The notes under the pieces: model-generated
Databases searched by the model: none
Told to the model about the DNA's origin: nothing
Seen by the model: only the letters and a program-made list of their open reading frames with translations
NCBI RefSeq assembly: GCF_025151385.1
Contig: NZ_CP102287.1
Location: 2,542,001 to 2,606,000 of the forward strand
Direction: 5' to 3'
DNA: 64,000 nt
Source of the DNA: Hoylesella buccalis ATCC 35310
GTDB taxonomy: Bacteria; Bacteroidota; Bacteroidia; Bacteroidales; Bacteroidaceae
Made by a program: the position numbers and the translations under genes
Part shown: piece after piece, positions 8,258-15,645 of the stretch
Layout: every line of letters starts with the position of its first letter
Numbering within the stretch: the first letter of the stretch is position 1

Positions 8258-9622
8258 ATGAAAACAAGATTTCTCACTTTTATGCTTCTGTTGTGTGCTT
8301 CCGTTTGCGTATCGCATGCACAGAAATTGGAAGGTAGTTGGACGGGCAAACTGTCGGTTCAAGGTGTACAATTAACGCTTGTCTTTCACATTGAAAAGGA
8401 CAAAAACAGCGGTTTCATCGGTACGATGGATAGTCCTGACCAAAGTGTAAAAGGTGTTCCTGCCACAGTGAACAGTCTTACAGCCGACTCTGTGGATATT
8501 GCTATCTCCTCTATTGGGGCTCGGTATCTCGGCAAACAGCAAGGAGACCACATTCAAGGAACGTTTACACAGTTTGGGAGGTCTTTCCCCTTGATGCTCA
8601 ATCGTGGTGTGGAGGAACTAAAAAGACCGCAAACTCCGCATGCGCCTTATCCTTATCTAACAGAGGAAGTGACCTTTCAAAACGCCAAGGCGAATGCCGT
8701 TTTCTCGGGAACATTGACTTATCCTGTAGGGTATGAGCAGATGAACAAGCAGAAAGTACCTGTGGTACTGATGGTAACAGGTAGCGGTCAGGAAAATAGA
8801 AACGAGGAAATATTCGACCATCAGCCTTTCTTAGTCTTGGCAGATTACTTGGCTCGCCATGGCATTGCTTCGCTTCGGTACGATGACAGAGGGTTTGCAA
8901 AGTCAACAGGTGATGCTTCTCAATCGACGATGAAAGACAATGCGGAGGATGCCCGCTGTGGGTTCAACTACCTGAAAAGCCTGAAAAAGTTTGGAAAGAT
9001 AGGTGTCATGGGACATAGTGAGGGTGGTAGTATTGCCATGATGTTGGCAGCAGCGGGCTTACCCGATTTCATTGTGAGTCTTGCAGGGGTTGCTGGACGT
9101 GGTGATAGCTTGATGTTGAAGCAAGTATATCAAGCGATGGAGGCGAGAGGTGGTGCTTCTTTCGCCCGCGATTACTGTAAGGTGTTGGGGGCTATTTATG
9201 CTTATAGAAATGCCAAGAAAGACATTTCTCACCCCGAAGCCGTGTTAGACTCCTTGTTGAAACAAACTAATGTGTCGCTCCCCGCATTGAGCCGGCAAAG
9301 TTTGTTACCCGTTATCACCATGCAAACTCCATGGGTTCTCGATTTCATCGCTACCGACATGGCTTGCTATCTTCCAAAAATCAAGTGTCCTGTCATGGCG
9401 GTGAATGGTAGTAAAGATGTGCAGGTAGATGCGCACGACAATCTTTCTGCCTTGCGAAAAGGCTTGAAACCCAACAAAAAGAACCTGATTAAAGAATACA
9501 AAGGACTGAACCATCTGTTCCAACACTGTACTACGGGGCAGACAACGGAGTATCGATTGATAGAAGAAACCTTTGCGCCAGAGGTGATGCAAGACATCGT
9601 TGATTGGATCAAGGCACTTTGA
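8258..9622 (+). CDS. Secreted alpha/beta hydrolase
   Basis: 454 residues with a signal peptide ending near SHAQ (residue 22). A beta-rich N-terminal domain (~25-120: GSWTGKLSV, GTMDSPDQS, GTFTQFGR) comes first, as in many Bacteroidota secreted hydrolases. An alpha/beta hydrolase domain follows. It contains TGSGQENRNE, LRYDDRGFAKSTG, a nucleophile elbow GHSEGG (Ser254), NGSKDVQVD (probable acid) and GLNHLFQ (probable base His). The fold fits an esterase or acyl-peptidase-like enzyme in the periplasm; the substrate is unknown. A hairpin terminator follows at 9639, so it is probably monocistronic. Confidence 0.85.
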   Translation: MKTRFLTFMLLLCASVCVSHAQKLEGSWTGKLSVQGVQLTLVFHIEKDKNSGFIGTMDSPDQSVKGVPATVNSLTADSVDIAISSIGARYLGKQQGDHIQGTFTQFGRSFPLMLNRGVEELKRPQTPHAPYPYLTEEVTFQNAKANAVFSGTLTYPVGYEQMNKQKVPVVLMVTGSGQENRNEEIFDHQPFLVLADYLARHGIASLRYDDRGFAKSTGDASQSTMKDNAEDARCGFNYLKSLKKFGKIGVMGHSEGGSIAMMLAAAGLPDFIVSLAGVAGRGDSLMLKQVYQAMEARGGASFARDYCKVLGAIYAYRNAKKDISHPEAVLDSLLKQTNVSLPALSRQSLLPVITMQTPWVLDFIATDMACYLPKIKCPVMAVNGSKDVQVDAHDNLSALRKGLKPNKKNLIKEYKGLNHLFQHCTTGQTTEYRLIEETFAPEVMQDIVDWIKAL

Positions 9623-9638
9623 TGATGCTAAAAAGCTC

Positions 9639-9673
9639 AAGCGGATATACATTTCTGAGGTGTATATCCGCTT
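9639..9673. terminator. Hairpin terminator between convergent genes
   Basis: AAGCGGATATACA (9639-9651) pairs perfectly with TGTATATCCGCTT (9661-9673) over a 9-base loop. T-runs flank it in both directions, so it can serve both the hydrolase gene and deoC. Confidence 0.85.
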
Positions 9674-9712
9674 TTGTACAAGGTATTTTTTTCAGTTGCT
9701 TCTATTGTATCA

Positions 9713-10663
9713 TTAGAAGAATTTTACTTCCTTTCCTTCAATTTCGCTGAGCAACATGTTCGCCAAGCGACTGGTACCTAAGCGGAACCACTTGTTGGTA
9801 AGCCATTTTTCGCCTAACACTTCTTTCACAATGGTGTAGTAGATGAGGGCGTCCATCACCGAGTTGATGCCGCCAGCAGGCTTAAAACCTATCTGAATGC
9901 CCGTTTCATCGTAGTATTCCTTGATGGCTTGGCACATCACATACGCAGCTTCTGGCGTGGCTGCCACCTTCTCTTTGCCCGTAGAAGTCTTGATGTAATC
10001 GGCTCCGGCATACATGGAAAGGATAGAGGCTTTTTTGATGTTTGAGGCTGTTTTTAAGCATCCTGTCTCTAAAATCACCTTCATGGCTGCGTCTCCGCAA
10101 GTTTCTTTCAACTCTTGTATATCCTCGCACATCTCTTCGTAATTGCCGCTTAGGAATTTGCCTACAGGCATTACGATGTCAATCTCCGTAGCTCCATCTT
10201 TCACTGCCAATGCTGTTTCGGCTACCTTTACCTCGATGAGGGCTTGTGAAGAGGGGAAACTGCCCGACACGCAGGCTATTTCAACGCCTTCGACCTCCAA
10301 GGTGTCGCGTACCGCTTGAGCAAAACAAGGATACACGCAGATGGTGGCAACGTGGGGAAGGTCAGCGTATTGCGTGTCAAACTGGTTTACTTTTTCGGTA
10401 AATGCCATGATGCTTTCGTCCGAATCGGTGCATTTCAATGAGGTCAGTTCGATGCTTCCAAACAGGAATTTCTTCACCTCAAGGGTGTCATTGGTATGTA
10501 CTTTCTCTTCGATAATCTTCTTAACCGCCTCACGAACGTCATCGTCGTTGAGATTGGTGTTGAACTTTTTCAAAGCCTGTTCGTACTTATTGACTGTTTG
10601 CTTGGGCGCATTCTTAGCGTTCAATTGCTCTTTCGATGCTTCTATGTTTTGTTTGATAGCCAT
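9713..10663 (-). CDS. deoC: Deoxyribose-phosphate aldolase
   Basis: 316 residues. Cleaves 2-deoxyribose 5-phosphate to glyceraldehyde 3-phosphate and acetaldehyde in deoxynucleoside catabolism. TIM-barrel motifs seen: VATICVYP, CVSGSFPSSQ, EIDIVMPVG, VILETG, and the Schiff-base segment ADYIKTSTG with its lysine, then KPAGGI. It belongs to the longer DeoC form, with ~60 extra N-terminal residues. It starts 3 bases after the MazG-like gene, so the two are surely co-transcribed, probably together with dtd. Confidence 0.95.
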   Translation of the reverse strand: MAIKQNIEASKEQLNAKNAPKQTVNKYEQALKKFNTNLNDDDVREAVKKIIEEKVHTNDTLEVKKFLFGSIELTSLKCTDSDESIMAFTEKVNQFDTQYADLPHVATICVYPCFAQAVRDTLEVEGVEIACVSGSFPSSQALIEVKVAETALAVKDGATEIDIVMPVGKFLSGNYEEMCEDIQELKETCGDAAMKVILETGCLKTASNIKKASILSMYAGADYIKTSTGKEKVAATPEAAYVMCQAIKEYYDETGIQIGFKPAGGINSVMDALIYYTIVKEVLGEKWLTNKWFRLGTSRLANMLLSEIEGKEVKFF

Positions 10664-10666
10664 TAT

Positions 10667-10990
10667 TTATTGAAGTTTTGGGTTGTTAATATGTCTTGTT
10701 TTATCTCTGTTTGTTTTCTTCTTCATGTTTTCTTCAAAAGCTTCGGTCAGGTCAACCCCTGTTTGGTTGGCCAGACAGATGAGTACCCACAGCACATCCG
10801 CCATTTCATCGGCAAGATTAGGTGTCTCTCCTGGCTTGAAACTTTGGTCGCCATAGGTGCGTGAGATGACGCGTGCCAACTCGCCAACCTCTTCGGTGAG
10901 GCACGCCATGTTGGTGAGTTCGGAGAAATAGCGCACGCCATATTCCTTAATCCAGCGGTCTACTTGTTGCTGTGCTTCTTTGATTTCCAT
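10667..10990 (-). CDS. MazG-like nucleotide pyrophosphohydrolase
   Basis: 107 residues, a single MazG-type all-alpha domain. LTEEVGELARVI supplies the ExxE pair, and NLADEMADVLWVLICLAN supplies the second metal-binding E/D pair of the all-alpha NTP pyrophosphatases. The family hydrolyses (d)NTPs to monophosphates and often cleans damaged nucleotides. The middle position in dtd-mazG-deoC suggests a small house-cleaning operon: a D-aminoacyl-tRNA editor, a nucleotide sanitiser and a deoxynucleoside catabolic enzyme. The specific substrate is not evident. Confidence 0.85.
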   Translation of the reverse strand: MEIKEAQQQVDRWIKEYGVRYFSELTNMACLTEEVGELARVISRTYGDQSFKPGETPNLADEMADVLWVLICLANQTGVDLTEAFEENMKKKTNRDKTRHINNPKLQ

Positions 10991-11021
10991 ATTTTGAACC
11001 TTGTTCTTGGGGGTGTTTGCG

Positions 11022-11474
11022 TTACTCTTTATTTTTGGTATCCATGCAGATGGTTACCGGACCATCGTTCACTAATTTCACCTGCATATCGGCACCAAAC
11101 TCGCCAGTGCCAACTTCTTTCCCCAATTGGGCACTCAAACGTTTGCAAAACAACTCGTAGAGTGGGATAGAAATCTCGTGCCCTGCAGCATGTATGTACG
11201 AGGGGCGATTGCCTTTTTTATATGATGCCATGAGGGTAAACTGGCTCACTACTAATATTTCGCCATTGATGTCGAGGATAGATTTGTTCATAATCCCCTG
11301 TTCATCATCAAACACACGAAGGTTGACAACCTTCTTTACAAGCCATTCAATATCGTCTTCGGTATCATCTTCACCTATCCCTAAAAGGATTAGAAAACCT
11401 TGCTGAATGGACGATTTCATCGTGTCTTTGATGCTTACCGATGCATCTGAAACTCTTTGTATGACAATTCTCAT
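11022..11474 (-). CDS. dtd: D-aminoacyl-tRNA deacylase
   Basis: 150 residues from the ATG at 11474; starting at MRIVIQRVSDASVSI matches the family start, and 10 upstream in-frame residues are excluded. Conserved elements are VSQFTLMASYKKGNRPS and, near the C-terminus, a GEFGADMQVKLVNDGPVTI segment with the Gly-cisPro-type chiral pocket region expected of DTD. It hydrolyses D-amino acids from mischarged tRNA in the cytoplasm. First gene of the minus-strand dtd-mazG-deoC run, 31 bases before the next gene. Confidence 0.95.
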   Translation of the reverse strand: MRIVIQRVSDASVSIKDTMKSSIQQGFLILLGIGEDDTEDDIEWLVKKVVNLRVFDDEQGIMNKSILDINGEILVVSQFTLMASYKKGNRPSYIHAAGHEISIPLYELFCKRLSAQLGKEVGTGEFGADMQVKLVNDGPVTICMDTKNKE

Positions 11475-11589
11475 ATTACAAAGATATTTATTTTTATGGT
11501 GCAAACCAAATAATCATTCGATAATTGAGCACATCTTTTATCTTCACGCGCTTTTCCTTTGATCTATAGGTAGTTATGGAGGCATTTTA

Positions 11590-11675
11590 ATTGCATTGAC
11601 TTTAGCGGCCAATCTCAATGACTTTGGTGCTTAAACTCATTGACTTTGACGGCCAATCTCCATGCAATTGAAAAG
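11590..11675 (+). repeat. 22-bp period array, four units
   Basis: CATTGACTTT, CAATGACTTT, CATTGACTTT and CCATGCAATT cores start at 11594, 11616, 11638 and 11660, exactly 22 bases apart. The separators are like those at 3901 (ggccAATCT, cttAAACT). The last unit again ends in ATTGAAAAGT. It lies between two minus-strand genes (11475-11816), the 342-base spacer upstream of dtd. Confidence 0.75.
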
Positions 11676-11743
11676 TCATGTTATTCTCCTTGTTTTGCTG
11701 ATGTTGTGCATCACGTTGTATGTGGTAGTTCTGTTCATGAAAA

Positions 11744-11778
11744 ATCTCCCATTTGTCATCGCTTGACAGATGGGAGAT
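11744..11778. terminator. Strong hairpin downstream of the 11817-12212 gene
   Basis: ATCTCCCATTTGTCA (11744-11758) pairs with TGACAGATGGGAGAT (11764-11778), one G-T pair, 5-base loop. On the minus strand it lies 38 bases after the stop of the hypothetical gene and is followed by a short U-run, as in a rho-independent terminator. Confidence 0.75.
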
Positions 11779-11816
11779 GGGTTGCCAAAAGCCCGATGAA
11801 ATGGCTCTTTTTGGTC

Positions 11817-12212
11817 TTATAGCATTGCGGCAATGGCTTGTGCTGCTTCGCCCTCAAAGTATTTTACATCACAAATGGGCGTGTTGCGGAAGTCGGCATA
11901 ACTCAGCACTTGGATGGCAACAAACTGTTTGTCGTCGGTTACGCATGCCTCGAGGCGGTAGTTGCTGATGCTCAGTTTCGCCGGTGGTGTCACCTTTTTT
12001 GCCAGGCTTGCTATTTCTGTTTCCGCTGCATTGATGAGTTTCACGTATGCCTGAGCATCTTCCGCACTGTAGTAGTTGATGACCGCGTTCAGCTTGCTGT
12101 TCGTGGGTGTGTATGTGGCTTTGCTGCCAATGCCTAAGAACCCTTTTGAAATCTTGATATTTGAATTGTTGGCAATGGTTTCTGCCATCTCTAAATTATT
12201 TATACTTGCCAT
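11817..12212 (-). CDS. Hypothetical cytosolic protein
   Basis: 131 residues, no signal peptide or membrane segment, ending AAQAIAAML. Mixed alpha/beta composition, with GFLGIGSKATYTP in the N-terminal third and YRLEACVTDDKQFVAIQVL in the centre. I do not recognise the family. It has an ATG start, a strong downstream terminator and coding composition like its neighbours, so it is very likely real and monocistronic. Confidence 0.7.
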   Translation of the reverse strand: MASINNLEMAETIANNSNIKISKGFLGIGSKATYTPTNSKLNAVINYYSAEDAQAYVKLINAAETEIASLAKKVTPPAKLSISNYRLEACVTDDKQFVAIQVLSYADFRNTPICDVKYFEGEAAQAIAAML

Positions 12213-12332
12213 AATTTTCTTCTTTTTATTGATTGTCTTGTTGAGTTGTTTTCGAGCTGCTCAAAAACCTATATAATCCTGATATACAGGTCGTTGGCAC
12301 TTCTTTTCGGAATTTTTGAACCGATTGAAGGT

Positions 12333-12381
12333 AAGGTAGCCATGTTTATGACCTCTCTGTGGGCGAGTGGTTGGCTACCTT
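12333..12381. terminator. Inverted repeat with 29-base loop
   Basis: AAGGTAGCCA (12333-12342) pairs with TGGCTACCTT (12372-12381). It lies downstream (minus strand) of the small secreted protein gene in a 275-base spacer with nothing else recognised. No U-tract follows on either strand. Confidence 0.4.
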
Positions 12382-12487
12382 GCTATCGACATGTTTGAAG
12401 CAGCTTTTACGATATTTTAGTGAAATCTCATTGTACGCACAGGATTTGATTGGTTACGATGTGCGTACTGAATAGAAAGAAGATTGG

Positions 12488-12916
12488 TCAACGAATGATT
12501 TGCCTCAATGCGATGACGTAATAATCGCATGCGGCAGAGGATGGAATAGGGGTTGTGACCGTTGTGAGGTAGCGGTCGATTCCTTGAAAATGAAGCGAAT
12601 AAAACTTATTGTGAAATGTGTTTTGGCTAAGCAGATGTGTTGGCTTAGCTGTAAACGAGGGCAGGATGCGCTGTGGGCGGGTGTTGCATAGGCGTACGGT
12701 TTGACTGGTGTCGGTGATGAGGGCTGTTTGTCTTTGGGCCGGTTCTATCGTGTCTTCGTAGATGCGGTCTTTGTTCTTTTCATCATCGGAATACCCGGAC
12801 GTGCAGCCTTCTTCAGCCATGCCAGGCCTCGTATCGTTGGCATGTGCTATGCAAGTGTTCTGGTTACCAAGCAGTAGGACCAGAAAAAGCAGTAGGGTCT
12901 GTATCCAGGTTTTCAT
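12488..12916 (-). CDS. Small secreted hypothetical protein
   Basis: 142 residues with a clear signal peptide (MKTWIQTLLLFLVLLLGNQ, cleavage near CIAHA). The mature part is low in secondary-structure signal and has four cysteines, with an acid-rich segment (SDDEKNKDRIYEDTIE). It ends in ACDYYVIALRQIIR, a C-terminal pattern I recall from short Bacteroidota exported proteins of unknown function. No function assigned. It is 129 bases downstream of uvrC on the same strand. Confidence 0.6.
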   Translation of the reverse strand: MKTWIQTLLLFLVLLLGNQNTCIAHANDTRPGMAEEGCTSGYSDDEKNKDRIYEDTIEPAQRQTALITDTSQTVRLCNTRPQRILPSFTAKPTHLLSQNTFHNKFYSLHFQGIDRYLTTVTTPIPSSAACDYYVIALRQIIR

Positions 12917-13045
12917 CAGTTAGTTGACGTCTTTTTGATAAGTTGTTTCTAAAGGATGCAGGTAGTGTGTACTACTGTCAGCGGCTATGAGATTGAGTTC
13001 AAATTGCCGTTGCGCAGCCTATTGGCCGCAAAGATAAGCATTTTT

Positions 13046-14884
13046 TTATGGATTGTTGGGGTGAAAATGATTGAAAATGATTTTTGCCTTTGTTTCTTTG
13101 ATGATTTCGGTGAGCGTTTCAAGATCTGCGTCTTTGATTCTTTTCACGCTTTTCAGGGCTTTCAGGAGTAGCTCTTTGGTTTTGGGACCGATGCCTTTGA
13201 TGTCGTCTAATTCGCTGTGTAGTGCGTGTTTGCTTCGTTTGTCGCGATGAAAGCTGATGGCATATCGATGCACTTCATCTTGAATGTGCGTGAGGAGGTG
13301 GAAAAGTTCGCTATCTGCCTTTAAACCAATGACTTGTGGTGGAAAACCGAATAAAAGTTCGTTGGTTCTGTGGCGGTCGTTTTTAGCCAGTCCTGCGATG
13401 GGTATGTGCAGGTGCAGTTCGTCTTCTACCACCTCTCTTACTACCTCCATCTGCCCTTTTCCGCCATCGGTGATAATCAAGTCGGGTAGGGGTGTCTGCT
13501 CTTCCATCATCCTGCTGTATCGGCGACGCACCACCTCTTGCATGGAAGCGTAATCGTCTGGACCGCTCACGGTCTTGATGTTGTATTTGCGGTAGTCTTT
13601 CTTTGAGGGTTTCATGCCCTTGAATACGATGCAGCCTGCTACGGCATCGGTGCCGGATATGTTAGAGTTGTCGAAACATTCGATATGATAGGGCAGCTTG
13701 GGGAGCTTGAGTTTGGTTTGCAATTCCTTCATCAAACGGGTCTGTTTTTGTTCCGGATTGAGCTTTTCCGATCGTTTGAGTCGATCAAATTTATACTGTT
13801 TCCCGTTCATTTCAGACAGGTCCAGCAGGTGTTTTTTGTCCCCACGTTGGGGGATGAAGAAGGTAGCATTGCTCAAACTCCAGTTGATGTCGAAGGGTAC
13901 GATGATCTCTTTGGCCTTGCTTTTAAACCTGCTTCTGATTTCTTGAATGGCAGTAATGAGCAGTTCTTCATCGGTTTCATCAAGTTTTCGTTTGTATTCA
14001 AAGGTAAAACTCTGGTTGATAGTGCCGTTTTTGACGTGGATGTAGTTGATGAATGCGTTCTTTTTCTGGTTGTCATCTGTGAGGGTAAACACGTCTAAGT
14101 CTTGTATGGTGTTGCTTACTACCTCACTCTTCGCCACGAAATTGTTGAGCATTTCGTATTTTTGCTTAAGCTCTTCAGCCTCTTCAAACTTCAGTTCTTC
14201 TGCCTTTTTTAGCATTTGTTGGTAGAGTATTTTGCTCACTTCTCGGGTGTTTCCCTTTAATATTTCACGGGCTTGAGCAATGTTTTCCTGATAGTTTTCA
14301 TGTGTCTGTTTTCCCACGCAGGGCGCTTTACAGTTGTGAATGTGATACTCCAAACAAGCTTTATACTTGCCTTGACTGATACCTTCTGGGGTGATAGGGA
14401 AGCGGCAGGTGCGTGGTTTGTAGAGTTTTTTGATGAGTTCAAGAAGAGAATACATGATTGCGATTTGGCTATAGGGACCATAATAGGTGCCAAATCGCTT
14501 GTCAATGCGCCTGGTTTTGAAGATTCTGGGTAGATATTCTTTCGTCACACAAATGCTTGGGTAGGTCTTTCCGTCTTTCAACAGTACGTTGTAGCGTGGA
14601 TTGTACTTCTTAATAAGACTGTTTTCGAGTAGCAGTGCATCCTCTTCTGTATTGACTACGGTGTAAGTGATGTCCCAAACTTTACTGACAAGGACCTTGG
14701 TTTTGTAGCGATCTACTTCCTTTCTGAAATACGAAGAGACACGATTTTTCAAGTTCTTGGCCTTACCTACATATATAATTTGGTGGTCTTGATCATAGAA
14801 TTGGTAGCTGCCAGGCTTCCCAGGCATGCTCAACGCTATACTTTTTAGATGGTCAATTCTCTTTAAGTTTTCCTCTTTGTTCAT
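13046..14884 (-). CDS. uvrC: UvrABC excinuclease subunit C
   Basis: 612 residues from the ATG at 14884 (a GTG seven codons earlier is less likely). An N-terminal GIY-YIG nuclease (PGSYQFYDQDHQIIYVGKAK) makes the 3' incision. A UVR helix pair (AEELKFEEAEELKQKYEML) contacts UvrB. The central RNase H-like endonuclease domain (IECFDNSNISGTDAVAGCIV, and ITDGGKGQ) makes the 5' incision. A C-terminal helix-hairpin-helix (DDIKGIGPKTKELLLKALKS) completes the set. It acts in nucleotide excision repair and is the only uvr gene here. Confidence 0.97.
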   Translation of the reverse strand: MNKEENLKRIDHLKSIALSMPGKPGSYQFYDQDHQIIYVGKAKNLKNRVSSYFRKEVDRYKTKVLVSKVWDITYTVVNTEEDALLLENSLIKKYNPRYNVLLKDGKTYPSICVTKEYLPRIFKTRRIDKRFGTYYGPYSQIAIMYSLLELIKKLYKPRTCRFPITPEGISQGKYKACLEYHIHNCKAPCVGKQTHENYQENIAQAREILKGNTREVSKILYQQMLKKAEELKFEEAEELKQKYEMLNNFVAKSEVVSNTIQDLDVFTLTDDNQKKNAFINYIHVKNGTINQSFTFEYKRKLDETDEELLITAIQEIRSRFKSKAKEIIVPFDINWSLSNATFFIPQRGDKKHLLDLSEMNGKQYKFDRLKRSEKLNPEQKQTRLMKELQTKLKLPKLPYHIECFDNSNISGTDAVAGCIVFKGMKPSKKDYRKYNIKTVSGPDDYASMQEVVRRRYSRMMEEQTPLPDLIITDGGKGQMEVVREVVEDELHLHIPIAGLAKNDRHRTNELLFGFPPQVIGLKADSELFHLLTHIQDEVHRYAISFHRDKRSKHALHSELDDIKGIGPKTKELLLKALKSVKRIKDADLETLTEIIKETKAKIIFNHFHPNNP

Positions 14885-14923
14885 CGCTATAAGTCCCTGT
14901 ATCACAAGAAATGATGGCCTAAT

Positions 14924-14939
14924 TGTTTCATGTGAAACA
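14924..14939. promoter_or_regulatory. parS-like centromere site 1
   Basis: TGTTTCATGTGAAACA differs from the bacterial parS consensus TGTTTCACGTGAAACA at one central base. An identical 16-mer lies at 15600-15615 on the other side of apt, and both extend to TTGTTTCATGTGAAACAT. ParB/Spo0J-family proteins bind such sites near the replication origin. Binding here is inference. Confidence 0.7.
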
Positions 14940-14957
14940 TCTGCGTGTCCTTCAGTA

Positions 14958-14969
14958 CGGAGCGCTCCG
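14958..14969. repeat. 12-bp perfect palindrome
   Basis: CGGAGCGCTCCG lies between parS-like site 1 and the apt terminator hairpin. Function unknown; it may be a binding site or chance in GC-rich sequence. Confidence 0.35.
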
Positions 14970-14987
14970 ACGCAAATATCGTGAGAG

Positions 14988-15013
14988 GGTAGTGGAGTTT
15001 ACTTTCCACTACC
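14988..15013 (-). terminator. Hairpin after apt
   Basis: GGTAGTGGA (14988-14996) pairs with TCCACTACC (15005-15013), 8-base loop, 21 bases downstream of the apt stop on the minus strand. No strong U-tract follows. Confidence 0.5.
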
Positions 15014-15034
15014 GCTTACATTTGTTACTGTTGG

Positions 15035-15565
15035 TTAAAATTGCAACAGTGATTCAATCTCGATGTCTTTGTCAAACTGCTCTCTGCAGTGTGGGAACTC
15101 GCTCTTGAGTTCAATGATAAAGTTTGCATAAATCTTCTTTGGATGGAACTTCTTCACAAGATCACAGGCCGCTTTCATTGTCCCTCCAGTTGCTAACAGG
15201 TCGTCGTGTAATAGAACAATGTCATTCTCGTTGATAGCATCTTTATGAATTTCGATGGTGTCGATGCCGTATTCTTTGGCGTAACTTTCTTGTACTGTTT
15301 CGCAAGGAAGTTTGCCTGGCTTGCGACATAAGACGATTCCAGCACCTAATTTGATAGCGATGGCGGATGACATCACAAAGCCACGACTCTCGATTCCCAC
15401 AATCTTTGTGATGCCTTTGTTTTTGTATAATTCGTACATTTCATCGCTGATGGTTCGTAAACACTCAGGATTTTTGAATAGAGTAGTAACATCTCTGAAG
15501 TTCACTCCTTTGATTGGCCAATCTTGTATGCTGCGCAAATTGTCCAAAAGTAATTTGTTGTTCAT
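15035..15565 (-). CDS. apt: Adenine phosphoribosyltransferase
   Basis: 176 residues, normal length. The PRPP-binding loop is DIVLLHDDLLATGGTM, and the N-terminal DWPIKGVNFRDVTTLF and VGIESRGFVMSSAIA motifs are typical. It converts adenine and PRPP to AMP in purine salvage. It sits between uvrC and mnmG on the same strand, with an identical parS-like 16-mer on each side. Confidence 0.97.
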   Translation of the reverse strand: MNNKLLLDNLRSIQDWPIKGVNFRDVTTLFKNPECLRTISDEMYELYKNKGITKIVGIESRGFVMSSAIAIKLGAGIVLCRKPGKLPCETVQESYAKEYGIDTIEIHKDAINENDIVLLHDDLLATGGTMKAACDLVKKFHPKKIYANFIIELKSEFPHCREQFDKDIEIESLLQF

Positions 15566-15599
15566 TATTAATGCGTTATGTTGTTATTAAATATCTTAT

Positions 15600-15615
15600 T
15601 GTTTCATGTGAAACA
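15600..15615. promoter_or_regulatory. parS-like centromere site 2
   Basis: TGTTTCATGTGAAACA, identical to the site at 14924-14939 and 676 bases away. It lies in the 80-base gap between apt and mnmG (gidA), a gene often close to oriC and parAB in bacteria. Confidence 0.7.
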
Positions 15616-15645
15616 TATCTGCCATATGATTCCTTTCGATATAAG

